Notes: generated by a model not told the origin, from the letters alone. DNA of 36,069 nt from Fibrobacter sp. (GCA_024398835.1 JAKSIK010000022.1:1-36069), one strand, 5' to 3'. Counted from the first letter of the stretch, positions 7,387 to 16,667 are shown. A program made the numbers and translations.

Positions 7387-7422
7387 GGGCTAAAATTAAG
7401 TTTTTTTCTATTTTGTGGATGT
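7387..7422. promoter_or_regulatory. Compact divergent promoter region
   Basis: Only 36 bases separate the two divergent starts. On the minus strand TAATTTT ends 5 bases before ATG 7386. On the plus strand TATTTTG ends 7 bases before ATG 7423. Neither start has a Shine-Dalgarno. The two promoters must overlap. Confidence 0.4.
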
Positions 7423-8979
7423 ATGCGTAAGATTTCGCTGTTGTCTTTTTTTGTTTTGGCGATTTGTGCCCAGGGTACTTTTGCCCAGGTTCGCGATTTG
7501 TTTGCGGAATTCGAGTCCGAGGCTGCCCAGGATACGGCTGCGGCGGTTAGTTCTGATGCTGCGACAAGTTCCGCGGCGGTTGTGCCGGAGAGTTCTGCTG
7601 CTGTTGCGTCGGAAAGTTCTGTTGCAGAGATGAGTTCTTCGTCTGTGGTTGCGGAAAATTCTTCTGCTGCTGTTGATACAGCCGCGGTTGCTGCACCTGC
7701 CGATACGACGTCATCGGCTAACCCAGTCTCATCGGATTCCGTTGCCGCCCCTGTGGATTCCGCAAAGGTTGACTCAGCTACTGTTGCACCAGTTGATTCC
7801 GCAAAAGTGGATTCAGCTACTGTTGCACCAGCTGATTCCGCAAAGGTGGATTCCGCTGCAGTTGCCCCTGTAGATACTTCTGCTGCCCCTGTAGATTCTT
7901 CTGCCGCCCCAGTTGATTCTGCGGCTGTGGATTCCGCAAAGGTGGATTCCGCCGTGGTTTCTAGTTCCTCGGAACCTGTTTCCTCCAGTTCTTCGGAACC
8001 CGCATCCTCCAGTTCGTCTGTCCAGGTGGCGGAACCGGTGGTGATTCCGTCCAGCAGCTCCATGAGCCGTCGTGATTTGCTCGGCCCGGTGAAGGTTTCC
8101 AAGGTGAACGGCATCGACGAGATGAAGGGGCGCTACAAGAGCCCCAAGAAGGCCATGTTCATGTCCCTCGTGGTTCCTGGCAGCGGTCAGCTCTATACGG
8201 GTGGTTCCAGCTTCACTTACGTGCGCGGCGCGGTGTATCTGGCGTTGGAAGCGGCCTTGTGGGGCGGTTGGTACTACTTCTCGGTCTACAAGTACGATAA
8301 TCAGGTGAAGAACTACAAGAAGTTCGCGAAAAAGCATTACTCCATCGGGCGCTACGAGAAGGAGATGCTGGACCTTGTGAATCAATTGGCCAGCGAATCG
8401 GAGGAGTCCTATTTCGAGACCCGCTACATGAGTTCTCGGGAGTCTTTCTGCGAGGCGATTTACGGCAAGGCTTCTGCCTCGGGCTGCTATACGGCCGGCA
8501 AGATGTTTGACAACGACGCGGCCCATGCGGCTCGCTTCCGGAACAATCCTGTCTCCCTCGGCGAAGAGGTGAAGGCGGTGGGCTCCTTCTACGATGGCTC
8601 TGCCCTCTACAGTGAGATTTCGGACAAATCCTACGTTCTCGGTTGGGACGATGTGGAAGATGCGGAACTGGCCATGAACCTCCATCTGGATGACGATTAC
8701 GACGGGGAGTACATTCCTCTCGCCAAGTCCATGAATATGAAGGAATACCGCGACATGCGCTCCAAGGCCACGGACTACGCCAATATGCAGGCCTGGTTCT
8801 TTGGCGGTCTCATTGTGAACCACTTGGTTTCTGCGGTGGATGCGGCCTTCACGGCCAACGCCCACAACAAGGAACTCTATTCCGAAGATCTTTCTTGGTA
8901 CGACCATCTCCACTTTGACAGCTACTTGAATGTGGTGGATGGGTTTGACGTAGGAGTCCAGGCTAGCTGGGGCTTTTAA
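7423..8979 (+). CDS. DUF5683-like envelope protein with Ser/Ala/Val-rich repeat linker
   Basis: A 518-residue protein from ATG 7423, which gives a clean signal peptide (positive start, hydrophobic LLSFFVLAI core, cleavage near GTFAQ). An earlier in-frame ATG at 7381 would bury this signal and overlap the divergent gene. Residues about 35-215 are low complexity, rich in Ser, Ala, Val and Asp, with three 13-residue APVDSAKVDSATV repeats followed by poly-Ser. The folded part starts near residue 235. It has KSPKKAMFMSLVVPGSGQLY and then hydrophobic segments, the pattern of DUF5683-type proteins with a PG.GQ.Y turn. The function is unknown; the linker may span periplasm or cell-wall space. The stop overlaps the next start (TAATG), so the two are probably made together. 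Confidence 0.75.
   Translation: MRKISLLSFFVLAICAQGTFAQVRDLFAEFESEAAQDTAAAVSSDAATSSAAVVPESSAAVASESSVAEMSSSSVVAENSSAAVDTAAVAAPADTTSSANPVSSDSVAAPVDSAKVDSATVAPVDSAKVDSATVAPADSAKVDSAAVAPVDTSAAPVDSSAAPVDSAAVDSAKVDSAVVSSSSEPVSSSSSEPASSSSSVQVAEPVVIPSSSSMSRRDLLGPVKVSKVNGIDEMKGRYKSPKKAMFMSLVVPGSGQLYTGGSSFTYVRGAVYLALEAALWGGWYYFSVYKYDNQVKNYKKFAKKHYSIGRYEKEMLDLVNQLASESEESYFETRYMSSRESFCEAIYGKASASGCYTAGKMFDNDAAHAARFRNNPVSLGEEVKAVGSFYDGSALYSEISDKSYVLGWDDVEDAELAMNLHLDDDYDGEYIPLAKSMNMKEYRDMRSKATDYANMQAWFFGGLIVNHLVSAVDAAFTANAHNKELYSEDLSWYDHLHFDSYLNVVDGFDVGVQASWGF
7747..7863 (+). repeat. Three 39-bp in-frame tandem repeats
   Basis: Three successive copies encode APVDSAKVDSATV, APVDSAKVDSATV and APADSAKVDSAAV. 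They differ by a few bases, and further partial units follow. The unit length is a multiple of three, so copy-number change would alter linker length without breaking the frame. Confidence 0.8.
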
Positions 8980-9689
8980 TGCGGCTTTTGGCGATTCTCC
9001 TCTTGGCTTCGTGTTGCGCCTTTTCACAGGTGGTTATCTCTGTTGACGAGAACGTGAGCAAAAACCACAGCAAGAGTCTGTTTTTGGCTATGGGCTATTC
9101 CGCTTTGCTGCCGGGCATGGGCGAACTCTACTTGGATGAGAATAGCCTGGTACGTCCTTTTGTGTGGACGGATGCGGCCCTGTGGCTTACTGCGTTTTCC
9201 TCCTACTTTATTGGCGAGCGCTACATCACTTCTGCGCACGAGTATGCGGTGCGCCACGCTGGCCTCAACACCAAGAGCAAGAAGGTTTCGCTTTTGAATA
9301 CGGTGGGGGATTACCGCAGCCGTGGCGGTGTGGCGGGTCAGAATTCCTCTCCGGACATGGACGAGGACTACAACCAGTCCATGATTCGCGCCGGCAAGCC
9401 TACGGATGACGAGTTCAGCAACAGCATCCAGTGGGACTGGGGCAGCAGCGACAATCTGGAAACGACGGACCACATGGACGAGTTTGCAAGCCGCATGCGG
9501 CACTACCGCATCAGCCGAATCGTGTTCCAGGTGTCCGTGGGGGCGCTTGTCCTCAATCGTGTGGTTTCCATTCTGGATGCAATGCGGGTTTATCGCGCCA
9601 CATCCTCCAAATCTTTCGCAAAAAATGTGGATTTTTCGCCTGAATTCTATGAAGATGGCAGCGGAATCCTCATGAATGTGAAATTTTAA
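8979..9689 (+). CDS. Second DUF5683-like membrane/envelope protein
   Basis: A 236-residue protein with an N-terminal signal sequence (LLAILLLASCCAFS, cleavage near SQVV). SLFLAMGYSALLPGMGELYL (about residues 33-52) parallels the SLVVPGSGQLY segment of the preceding protein, followed by an aromatic hydrophobic segment. Near residues 180-205 there is another hydrophobic stretch (IVFQVSVGALVLNRVVSILDA), matching the end of the upstream protein. The two adjacent genes therefore look like diverged paralogues or partners, with a one-base TAATG overlap. I assign no function. It lacks the low-complexity linker of its neighbour. Confidence 0.7.
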   Translation: MRLLAILLLASCCAFSQVVISVDENVSKNHSKSLFLAMGYSALLPGMGELYLDENSLVRPFVWTDAALWLTAFSSYFIGERYITSAHEYAVRHAGLNTKSKKVSLLNTVGDYRSRGGVAGQNSSPDMDEDYNQSMIRAGKPTDDEFSNSIQWDWGSSDNLETTDHMDEFASRMRHYRISRIVFQVSVGALVLNRVVSILDAMRVYRATSSKSFAKNVDFSPEFYEDGSGILMNVKF

Positions 9690-9703
9690 AAATCGGTCAA
9701 TGC

Positions 9704-9847
9704 ATGGAAGAACAGAAGAAGACTTATCGTGAAGTGATGCCTGGGGAACTCCCGTGCGAAGTGCCGGAGTGCGATGGCGTCATGGCGGTGGACCCCGACA
9801 ACAGCTATAAACTCACCTGCGACAAATGCGGGCACATCAAGGAATGA
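9704..9847 (+). CDS. 47-residue zinc-ribbon protein
   Basis: A short frame from ATG 9704 encodes a protein with LPCEVPECDG and LTCDKCGHIKE, that is C-x4-C and C-x2-C, enough for one small zinc ribbon. It starts 14 bases after the DUF5683-like gene, and its TGA overlaps the hrpA start in an ATGA arrangement. The overlap on one side and the cysteine pairs argue that it is real although it is too short for most gene callers. The function is unknown; small ribbons of this size often bind nucleic acid or protein partners. Confidence 0.6.
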   Translation: MEEQKKTYREVMPGELPCEVPECDGVMAVDPDNSYKLTCDKCGHIKE

Positions 9848-12800
9848 TGAAAATCGAGTATCCGGAGCTTCCCGTTGTTGAACATCGGGAGGAATTCCTC
9901 GAGCTTTTGAAAAATCACCAGGTGGTGATTGTGAAGGCGGATACGGGTTCCGGAAAATCCACCCAGTTGCCAAAATTTCTGCTGGAATATTTTTGTGGGT
10001 TGACTGAGGTCGTTACTGAGGGTGCGCAAAAATTCAAAATTGGGGTCACGGAGCCGCGGCGCCTTGCAGCCCTCTCCATTGCGGACCGCCTTCGCGAAGA
10101 GCTGAAGGACGAATCCCTCGTCAGCACTAAAATCCGCTTCTGGGAAGAGGGTCCAAGCGAAGCCCCCATCAAAGTCATGACGGACGGCATTCTCTTGCAG
10201 GAGTTCCGCAAGGATCGCCTGTTCAAGCAGTACGACGCCATCATGATTGACGAGGCCCACGAACGCTCCCTCAACATCGATATTCTTCTCGGAATTTTCA
10301 AGACTGTTCTGACCGAACGCCGCGATTTCAAACTGGTTGTGGCCTCCGCAACTCTGGATGCAAAACTCTTCGAGGAATTCTACGACAACAGCTGCGTCAT
10401 GGAGGCGGAAGGTCGTACATTCCCTGTAGATGTGGAGTATTATTTTAGCGATGCTTCTAATGGGAAGCGCGCGAGTTTTACAGGCGGCCTGAGCGATATT
10501 TCATATCCTGACGATGTAGACGATTCGCGGAATGGTCGGGACATGAGCGGCAAGGGCGATTCGGGCCTGATTGAAGAGGCCTGCGACGCCATTCTGGATT
10601 TGGAAAATCGCAAGCGTGATCACCTGCTCTGTTTTTTGCCCACGGAACGCGACATTCAGGATTTGGCGGGAGATTTGCGGAAAAAGTTAGACGAGGCTAA
10701 CTTTGACGTTTTGCCACTTTTTGGCCGCATGAGTCCCGATGAACAGCGGCGGGTTTTCCGCCCCGGGTCAAGGACCCGGGTGGTGCTGGCCACCAACATT
10801 GCAGAAACGTCCCTCACCATTCCGGGCATTGCCTATGTGGTGGACACGGGCATGGCCCGTATTTCTCGCTACAATGCCCAGTCCCGCATTCAGGGCCTTC
10901 CGGTGGAAGATATTTCCAAGGCCAGCGCCCGCCAGCGCACAGGGCGCGCTGGCCGCGTAAAACCCGGCGTCTGCATTAGGCTTTATTCCGAAGGCGATTT
11001 CGAGAAACGGGATGAGTTTACGGAGCCCGAAATCCGCCGGAGCAATCTCGCCAACGTGGTGTTGCAACTCCGCAGTCTCGGGCTGGAGATGGAGACGTTC
11101 CCCTTCTTGCAGGCACCGCCACATTCCGCTTTCCGCGGGGCCTACAAAACGCTTTTTGAATTGGGCGCCCTCACTGCCGACAACGCTACCGCCCGCGTGA
11201 CAAAGCTAGGGCGTGAAATGACCCGCCTCCCCATGGATGTATCCCTCTCGGCAGTGCTGCTTCGGGCCCGTGACGCAGGCGTTTTACAGCCGGCCCTAAT
11301 CGTCTGTTCCGCCCTCAGCATTCAGGACCCGCGGGTGGTTCCCAATGAGGAGCCGGAGCGCACTCGTATTCGTGGGCTCCATCGCAAATTCGCGGGTCAT
11401 AAAAGCGACTTCCTCACTTACATCTGCCTCTGGAATGGCTTCTGCAGCGAGTGGGATGGAAAATCCTGGAACAAACTGCGCAAATTCTGCGACAAGAACT
11501 CCCTCCACTTTTTACGTTGTCGGGAATGGGTGGATTTGTACGAACAGTTCAGCCGCATTCTGGATGTAAAGTTCGAAAATCGGGTTTGCCCCTTCGACAG
11601 TTTCCACAGGGATAATCTCCACATCGCGCTACTCTCCGGATTCCTCGGTGGAATTGCCCGCCGTGATTTGGAAAACGGCTGCTATCGCCTGGTGAATGGC
11701 CGCGAAACCCACGTGTTCCCGGGCAGTGACCTCTACGGCAAAAGTGTGGAGTGGCTCTTTAGCGCCGAAGTCCGTGAAACCAGCCGCACTTTTCTCACCA
11801 AGGCCGCCGAAATTCAGCCGGAATGGATTCTCCAGGTGGCGGAACCCTTCTGCACCCGTCGCTGGTTTGAACCCGTTTGGAATAAGGAACGGGGCTTCGT
11901 GGAGGCTGTGGAGGAAATCAGTTTCCGCGGGCTTGTCATCAGCCGCGGCCATCGGGTGGATTACGCCCGCGTGAATCCCGATGACTGCGCCCAGATTTTC
12001 TGGCGCGAAGCCGTGGTCATGGGCGAGATGGCCCGCCCCTTCCACTTCATGGAACACAACGAACGCGTCCTGGAAAACCTCCGCGCTCTGGAAGCCCGCA
12101 AGCGCCAATTTGGCCTTGCCCCCAGCGAAGATGCCCTGGTGGACTACTACACCCGCATTGCACACAACGTAAATTCCATCAAGTCGCTAAAAGATTACTT
12201 GAACGCCCACACGGACCAGTTCCTCAAATTTGATGCCAATTACTGGTTGGAGATGAATGGGAACGGCGTTGCCGATGGGTTGGCAGATGACGTCGGAAAT
12301 AGTGCAAACTATAGTTTGCGCGATGCGTTTGGTCGCCTTGGCAATAAAAAGCAGCCGCAGAAGGCTCCGGAACCAAAATTGGGCGGTTCCATCGAGCAGT
12401 TCCGCATTGGAAACCGCATGCTGGTGGGGGAGATGGTCTTCGATGCCACACGGGAATGCGATGGCATTACCATGGATTTGCCATACGATTTGCTTCCGGA
12501 ACTTTCGCCTGCAAAATTCGCTATGTCCATGCATCAATGGCGGGAATGGATGGCGGAATCCGTCATTCGCGAACTCCCGAAGGCGGTGAAGAAAAATCTG
12601 GAGGCGAAGCGCTCCGCTATCGACGATGCCTTCTACGCCGCACTTGAGGCTGCACCACATAAGGCTCCGCTGCTTTCGCTCTACGAAGTTCTTGAAAAAT
12701 TTCTCCAGAAGGAAAAGAATGGGGAAGGAGTCCTTGTTCCGACGGTAAATCCGGACAAGGAAAATCACTTGCGGCTTCACTTGAATGTGGTGAAGTCTGG

Positions 12801-13824
12801 CTTTGCGGAAAAATTCCCGCTGGAACTTTCGCCGGAGTGGGGCTCCTTCCGCATGTTTCAGATGGTGCGGCCTGCGGTGGTTTCCTTCGGTATCGACTTC
12901 CCGCTGGAGGGTTGCTGCTTTGGTTGGCGGCTTGGCGAATCCGCCCTCATGTCGGTGGAGGAATCCGCCTTCTGGCAAAGCTTCCGCAAACGCCTGGAGC
13001 GCGTTCCCGCAATAAATGCCTCGACGCCCGCGACATCCGAGCCCGCGGCAGTTTCCGCGACGGATTCACCTCTTATTGCAGACCGCTTGAACATGCTGGA
13101 AACCGGCGGCGTGTTTGCCGATGGCTTTGAAACCGTCCTGAAAATCTGGGTCCTCAAATCTCTCGCCGCCGACCATCTGGATGCCTCGAAATGTGTTCGC
13201 TTTACGGGCCTGGAATTCTCCCGCGGCAAAAAACTTCGGGATTTCAGGAACCTTGCCGCAACAACCCGCAGTGAAGACGAAGAAATCCGCCTTTCTCTTG
13301 TACGCGCCTGCTATGAGTCGGGCCTTCTGGGCGCCGCCGCCTTCACGCATTGCTGGAACATTTTGCGAGATTTCTCCGTCGCCATGCGTGACCAGGGCGG
13401 CGCGGTTTCCTCTTGCGGTGCGGTTCCCTCCCTTCATTCCCTCTATCAAAAGAACGTTACTTTGTTCGAAAGGCTTGTGGCCATCGCGGAACTTGTTGGC
13501 ACGAATTTTGCACCCGCTAAAGCAAATTCCGCCCCTCAGTCGACGTCCTCTGTCAATCTCAAATCCCTTCGGGAATCCTTCCGCCCGTACCTCAAGGCGC
13601 GTTACCTCAAAGATCACGAACTCCGCTCCGCTCGGGACCTCCTTTCTCGCCTGGAGCGTGCAGCTTCGGATTCCTCAGAAATGGTAGACCTCTACCTCTC
13701 TGCGCGGGCCATGCTTGAGGATTTCGCCATTCTCTACTTCAAACGGGGCGGCGATGCCACGGAAGAAGTGGTGGAGGATGAAGCTTTGGCCAAATTGAAG
13801 GGCCGCTTTGGCAAGCTGAAGTGA
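9844..13824 (+). CDS. hrpA: HrpA-like DEAH-box ATP-dependent RNA helicase
   Basis: About 1326 residues, close to the 1300 of E. coli HrpA. In order: Walker A ADTGSGKST (about 32-40), EPRRLAA (Ia), DEAH (136-139), SAT (III), FLPTERDI (IV), ATNIAETSLTIPGI (V) and QRTGRAGR (VI). Then come the winged-helix/HA2 region and the long C-terminal DUF3418 region typical of HrpA. In E. coli HrpA acts on stalled ribosomes and mRNA. The start is ATG 9844 or 9847; AAGGA at 9839-9843 favours 9847, and the in-frame ATG 9826 lies inside the zinc-ribbon gene. Part of the C-terminal half (Ala/Ser/Pro-rich near residues 1055-1075) is a linker. It heads an operon with two folding-factor genes. Confidence 0.95.
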   Translation: MMKIEYPELPVVEHREEFLELLKNHQVVIVKADTGSGKSTQLPKFLLEYFCGLTEVVTEGAQKFKIGVTEPRRLAALSIADRLREELKDESLVSTKIRFWEEGPSEAPIKVMTDGILLQEFRKDRLFKQYDAIMIDEAHERSLNIDILLGIFKTVLTERRDFKLVVASATLDAKLFEEFYDNSCVMEAEGRTFPVDVEYYFSDASNGKRASFTGGLSDISYPDDVDDSRNGRDMSGKGDSGLIEEACDAILDLENRKRDHLLCFLPTERDIQDLAGDLRKKLDEANFDVLPLFGRMSPDEQRRVFRPGSRTRVVLATNIAETSLTIPGIAYVVDTGMARISRYNAQSRIQGLPVEDISKASARQRTGRAGRVKPGVCIRLYSEGDFEKRDEFTEPEIRRSNLANVVLQLRSLGLEMETFPFLQAPPHSAFRGAYKTLFELGALTADNATARVTKLGREMTRLPMDVSLSAVLLRARDAGVLQPALIVCSALSIQDPRVVPNEEPERTRIRGLHRKFAGHKSDFLTYICLWNGFCSEWDGKSWNKLRKFCDKNSLHFLRCREWVDLYEQFSRILDVKFENRVCPFDSFHRDNLHIALLSGFLGGIARRDLENGCYRLVNGRETHVFPGSDLYGKSVEWLFSAEVRETSRTFLTKAAEIQPEWILQVAEPFCTRRWFEPVWNKERGFVEAVEEISFRGLVISRGHRVDYARVNPDDCAQIFWREAVVMGEMARPFHFMEHNERVLENLRALEARKRQFGLAPSEDALVDYYTRIAHNVNSIKSLKDYLNAHTDQFLKFDANYWLEMNGNGVADGLADDVGNSANYSLRDAFGRLGNKKQPQKAPEPKLGGSIEQFRIGNRMLVGEMVFDATRECDGITMDLPYDLLPELSPAKFAMSMHQWREWMAESVIRELPKAVKKNLEAKRSAIDDAFYAALEAAPHKAPLLSLYEVLEKFLQKEKNGEGVLVPTVNPDKENHLRLHLNVVKSGFAEKFPLELSPEWGSFRMFQMVRPAVVSFGIDFPLEGCCFGWRLGESALMSVEESAFWQSFRKRLERVPAINASTPATSEPAAVSATDSPLIADRLNMLETGGVFADGFETVLKIWVLKSLAADHLDASKCVRFTGLEFSRGKKLRDFRNLAATTRSEDEEIRLSLVRACYESGLLGAAAFTHCWNILRDFSVAMRDQGGAVSSCGAVPSLHSLYQKNVTLFERLVAIAELVGTNFAPAKANSAPQSTSSVNLKSLRESFRPYLKARYLKDHELRSARDLLSRLERAASDSSEMVDLYLSARAMLEDFAILYFKRGGDATEEVVEDEALAKLKGRFGKLK

Positions 13825-13844
13825 AATTTTCTATCTTATGGCTG

Positions 13845-14672
13845 ATGAAGTTTGTCAATCGACTATTTCTAGTTTTTGCGTTTGTAGCTCTGGCCACGCT
13901 TTCGGCCTGTAATTTTCCGTGGAGCAAGGAAGACCCTGTGGTGGTTTCCGTTGGCTCCAAAAAACTGACGGAATCTCAAATTCACGCCATGGTTCCGGAA
14001 TGGAACTCCTGGGACGATTCTATGCGTCTTTCTTTCCTCACGCATTGGATTGATGAGGAGACCATTTATCAGGAGGCCATTGCCAGCGGCATGGGAAAAG
14101 ATGAAAATCTTGTACGTCAGATTGAGCAGACTACCCGGAAGTTGGTGGTGGATTATTTCCTGCAGACTTTTGCGGACACCATGATGCTTTCGGATGCGGA
14201 AAAATTGGATTACTACCACAGCCATGCCGAAGACTATGTCCGTGGGAAGAACCTCATTACTGGCGGAATCCTCTATTTCAAGGATTGGAAGGATGCCGAC
14301 ACTTACTTCAAGAGCCGCAAGGGGAAGGAATACGAGAATCTTCCCGATTCCAACTACTTGGTGAAGAAGATTGAACGCTTTGAGTTGGCGGAGGAATCTC
14401 CGGACAGTTGTCTCATTCCCAACCTGGGAACCGTTCCTCTCCGCACCCTTTCTGTGATGAAGGCTTGTGGAGGGGCTCTCAAGATGTATGTTGTGACCAG
14501 CCGCCTAGATAGCGCCGATGTGCTTCCATACGAGGAAGTGCAGAATGATGTGGAAAACGAAGTCTGGGTTATCCACAAGGCGAAGGTCATGGAAGATTTA
14601 AAGAACCAGTGGAAGAACAATCGTCCCATCTTCTCTCAGGCGAAAGTTTTTTCAAAGAAGGGTGGTAAATGA
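13845..14672 (+). CDS. SurA/PrsA-like periplasmic folding-factor lipoprotein
   Basis: A 275-residue protein. From ATG 13845 the signal peptide ends in lipobox LSAC with lipid Cys22; a GTG at 13821 overlapping the hrpA stop is an alternative start but weakens the signal. After the lipobox, VVVSVGSKKLTESQI and the helical region IDEETIYQEAIASGM match the N-terminal chaperone part of SurA/PrsA-type proteins. The middle contains a short parvulin-like stretch, but I do not see the full set of parvulin active-site residues, so isomerase activity is doubtful. It overlaps the next gene, which encodes a complete SurA, by ATGA. A role in outer-membrane protein or lipoprotein folding is inferred from this pairing. 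Confidence 0.7.
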   Translation: MKFVNRLFLVFAFVALATLSACNFPWSKEDPVVVSVGSKKLTESQIHAMVPEWNSWDDSMRLSFLTHWIDEETIYQEAIASGMGKDENLVRQIEQTTRKLVVDYFLQTFADTMMLSDAEKLDYYHSHAEDYVRGKNLITGGILYFKDWKDADTYFKSRKGKEYENLPDSNYLVKKIERFELAEESPDSCLIPNLGTVPLRTLSVMKACGGALKMYVVTSRLDSADVLPYEEVQNDVENEVWVIHKAKVMEDLKNQWKNNRPIFSQAKVFSKKGGK

Positions 14673-15955
14673 TTAGACGCAGCTTCATGATGCTCCTTTT
14701 GGGGGCCTTGATTTCTACAGTGTTTGCAGCGCCTGTGCTTATGGATGGCATTGCTGCCGTGGTGGATGGCAAGCCTATCATGCGTTCCGAATTTCTGAAC
14801 AGCCTCTACAAGTTCCAGGAAACCCCGGAAGCGGCTTCCATGTCGGAACAGCAGCAGAAGGAATATGTGCTGGACCAGCTCATCGAAGAGAAGGTTCTCC
14901 TTAGCCGTATCGACAGGGATTCCATCGTGGTGAGCGATGCAGAAGTGGACCAGCGTGTGAATGCCCATTTGTCCCAGCTTGCCGCCAGCCAGAATATCGA
15001 TTTGGCCACCTTGGAAAAGGCGGTCCGCGCGCAGCTTGGTGTGAGCATGGCGCAGTTCCGCGACCAGCTTTCCAAGCAGATTCGTAGCCACATTGAACTC
15101 ACTCGTGTTCGCCAGCGCCATGTGGGCTCCATCAGCCCTACCAAGAAAGAGGTGGACGCCTTCTACGACGAGTACCAGGATTCTCTTCCGCGGCAGTACA
15201 ACTGCGTTCTTCTTTCCCACATTCAGATTCCAATTACTCCCGATTCCATGATTGTGGATTCCGTGAAGAAGGTGGCGGAAGTTTTGATTGATAGTCTGAA
15301 CTTGGGAATCAAATTTGAGCTTTTGGCCAAGAATCATTCTCAGGACTCCTCTGCCGAGAAGGGCGGTGACTTGGGATATTTCCGTCGTGGCCTTCTGGAC
15401 CCGGCCTTCGAGCGTGCGCTGGATCAGTTGAAGAACGGTCAGTATTCTGCGACTCCGGTAAAGACTAACCAGGGCTGGCATATTCCTCGCGTGCTGGGTC
15501 GTAAGGAAGACGGCGTCCGTTCCGCCCATATCCTCCTCCGCACCATTCCTACGGCTAAGGATTCCGCACAGGTACTGGCCCTTGCCGATTCCCTCCACAG
15601 CGTTATCAAGACGAAGGAAGATTTTGCCGCCGCCGCAAAGAAGTACAGTGAAGACAAGTCCTCTAATTTCCAGGGCGGTCTCCTTGGCTGGTATCAGAAG
15701 AACGAAATGGAGCCCGCCTATGTAGACCCTGTGGCGAACCTTTCCATCGGGGAGGTCTCCGACCCTGTGGAAATCGATGGTGCCTACCATCTCTTCCGTC
15801 TGGATGATGCCCGCCAGATTCGCGAACTCACTCTGGAAGAAGACTACGGAAAGATTGAGTCCATGGCCGCCTCCCATCTGGAAAACGAGAAACTGAAAGA
15901 ACTCGTCAAGAAGTGGCGTCAGGAAGTCCATGTGGATATCCGCATCACGGAGTAA
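14669..15955 (+). CDS. surA: SurA-type periplasmic chaperone with two parvulin peptidyl-prolyl isomerase domains
   Basis: A 428-residue protein, the same size as E. coli SurA. The signal peptide ends near VFAAPVLMDG. The N-terminal SurA domain starts with GIAAVVDGKPIMRSEF, followed by DQLIEEKVLLSRI. Two parvulin domains follow at about 180-275 (QYNCVLLSHIQI, GGDLGYFRRGLLDPAFE, VKTNQGWHIPRV) and 283-378 (RSAHILL, GGLLGWYQKNEMEPAY, VEIDGAYHLFRL). A short C-terminal helix closes the protein. It escorts unfolded outer-membrane proteins across the periplasm. Overlap with the upstream lipoprotein gene points to coupled translation. Confidence 0.93.
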   Translation: MIRRSFMMLLLGALISTVFAAPVLMDGIAAVVDGKPIMRSEFLNSLYKFQETPEAASMSEQQQKEYVLDQLIEEKVLLSRIDRDSIVVSDAEVDQRVNAHLSQLAASQNIDLATLEKAVRAQLGVSMAQFRDQLSKQIRSHIELTRVRQRHVGSISPTKKEVDAFYDEYQDSLPRQYNCVLLSHIQIPITPDSMIVDSVKKVAEVLIDSLNLGIKFELLAKNHSQDSSAEKGGDLGYFRRGLLDPAFERALDQLKNGQYSATPVKTNQGWHIPRVLGRKEDGVRSAHILLRTIPTAKDSAQVLALADSLHSVIKTKEDFAAAAKKYSEDKSSNFQGGLLGWYQKNEMEPAYVDPVANLSIGEVSDPVEIDGAYHLFRLDDARQIRELTLEEDYGKIESMAASHLENEKLKELVKKWRQEVHVDIRITE

Positions 15956-15966
15956 TCAGGCCGGCT

Positions 15967-16656
15967 ATGATTCACTTCACCCACGTCACAAAATCCTACG
16001 AGGAAAACTGGAAGGCGCTGAACAACGTCTCCTTCCGGATTAACAAGGGTGAGTTTGTCTTTCTTACGGGCCATTCCGGCGCCGGTAAGTCTACAGTCTT
16101 GAAGTTAATTTATATGGATGAACGGCCCGATGCTGTTCGTGGCGGGCAGGTCATGGTGAAGTTCACCGGCGATTGCCTCTACGATAGCAAGAATACGCCC
16201 GATGGTAACATCCAGGCCCTTCGCCGCAAGATGGGCATCATCTTCCAGGATTTCAAGCTTCTGCCGGACAGGAATGTCTTTGAGAATGTGGCCCTGGCCC
16301 TCCGCATTGTGGGCACGCCCTCCAAAAAGATTAATGCTGCCGTCTTTGATGCGCTGGCTCTTGTCGGCATTAGCCAAAAGCGCTTCGCTATGCCTTACAC
16401 CCTTTCGGGCGGTGAGCAGCAGCGTGTGGCCATCGCTCGCGCCATGGTTCACAATCCCTACCTCTTGCTGGCTGACGAACCTACGGGCAACCTGGACCCC
16501 GCTAACGCCGAGGACGTTTTCCGCATTTTCAAGGAAATCAACGCACGCGGCACAACGGTGGTCATGGCCACTCATAATCCAGACTTTTATTTGAACAGTC
16601 CCTTCCGCCGCTTGTCTTTAGACCACGGCGAACTATTGAATCGCGATATTCTCTAA
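15967..16656 (+). CDS. ftsE: FtsE-like ABC transporter ATPase
   Basis: A 229-residue ATPase. It has IHFTHVTKSY at the start, Walker A GHSGAGKST (35-43), the FtsE-typical GEFVFLTG before it, Q-loop GIIFQDFKLL, signature LSGGEQQRVAIARA, Walker B LLLADEPTGNLD and the switch His in MATHN. FtsE works with the membrane protein FtsX to activate cell-wall hydrolases during division. FtsX would normally follow, but the next gene is an unrelated one on the other strand only 11 bases away. ATG 15967 lies 11 bases after surA, consistent with one operon. A LolD/MacB-like ATPase is an alternative, but the motif wording is closer to FtsE. Confidence 0.85.
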   Translation: MIHFTHVTKSYEENWKALNNVSFRINKGEFVFLTGHSGAGKSTVLKLIYMDERPDAVRGGQVMVKFTGDCLYDSKNTPDGNIQALRRKMGIIFQDFKLLPDRNVFENVALALRIVGTPSKKINAAVFDALALVGISQKRFAMPYTLSGGEQQRVAIARAMVHNPYLLLADEPTGNLDPANAEDVFRIFKEINARGTTVVMATHNPDFYLNSPFRRLSLDHGELLNRDIL

Positions 16657-16667
16657 ATCCCGGTTCT

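Noticed and set aside
7813..9027. 404-residue minus-strand open frame and a 271-residue one at 7299-8114
   Set aside because: Both mirror the DUF5683-like genes; the second is only EST/AES repeats, the reverse of the Ser/Ala/Val linker.
14636..15931. 431-residue minus-strand open frame
   Set aside because: It is the exact antisense of surA, which has a full set of domain motifs.
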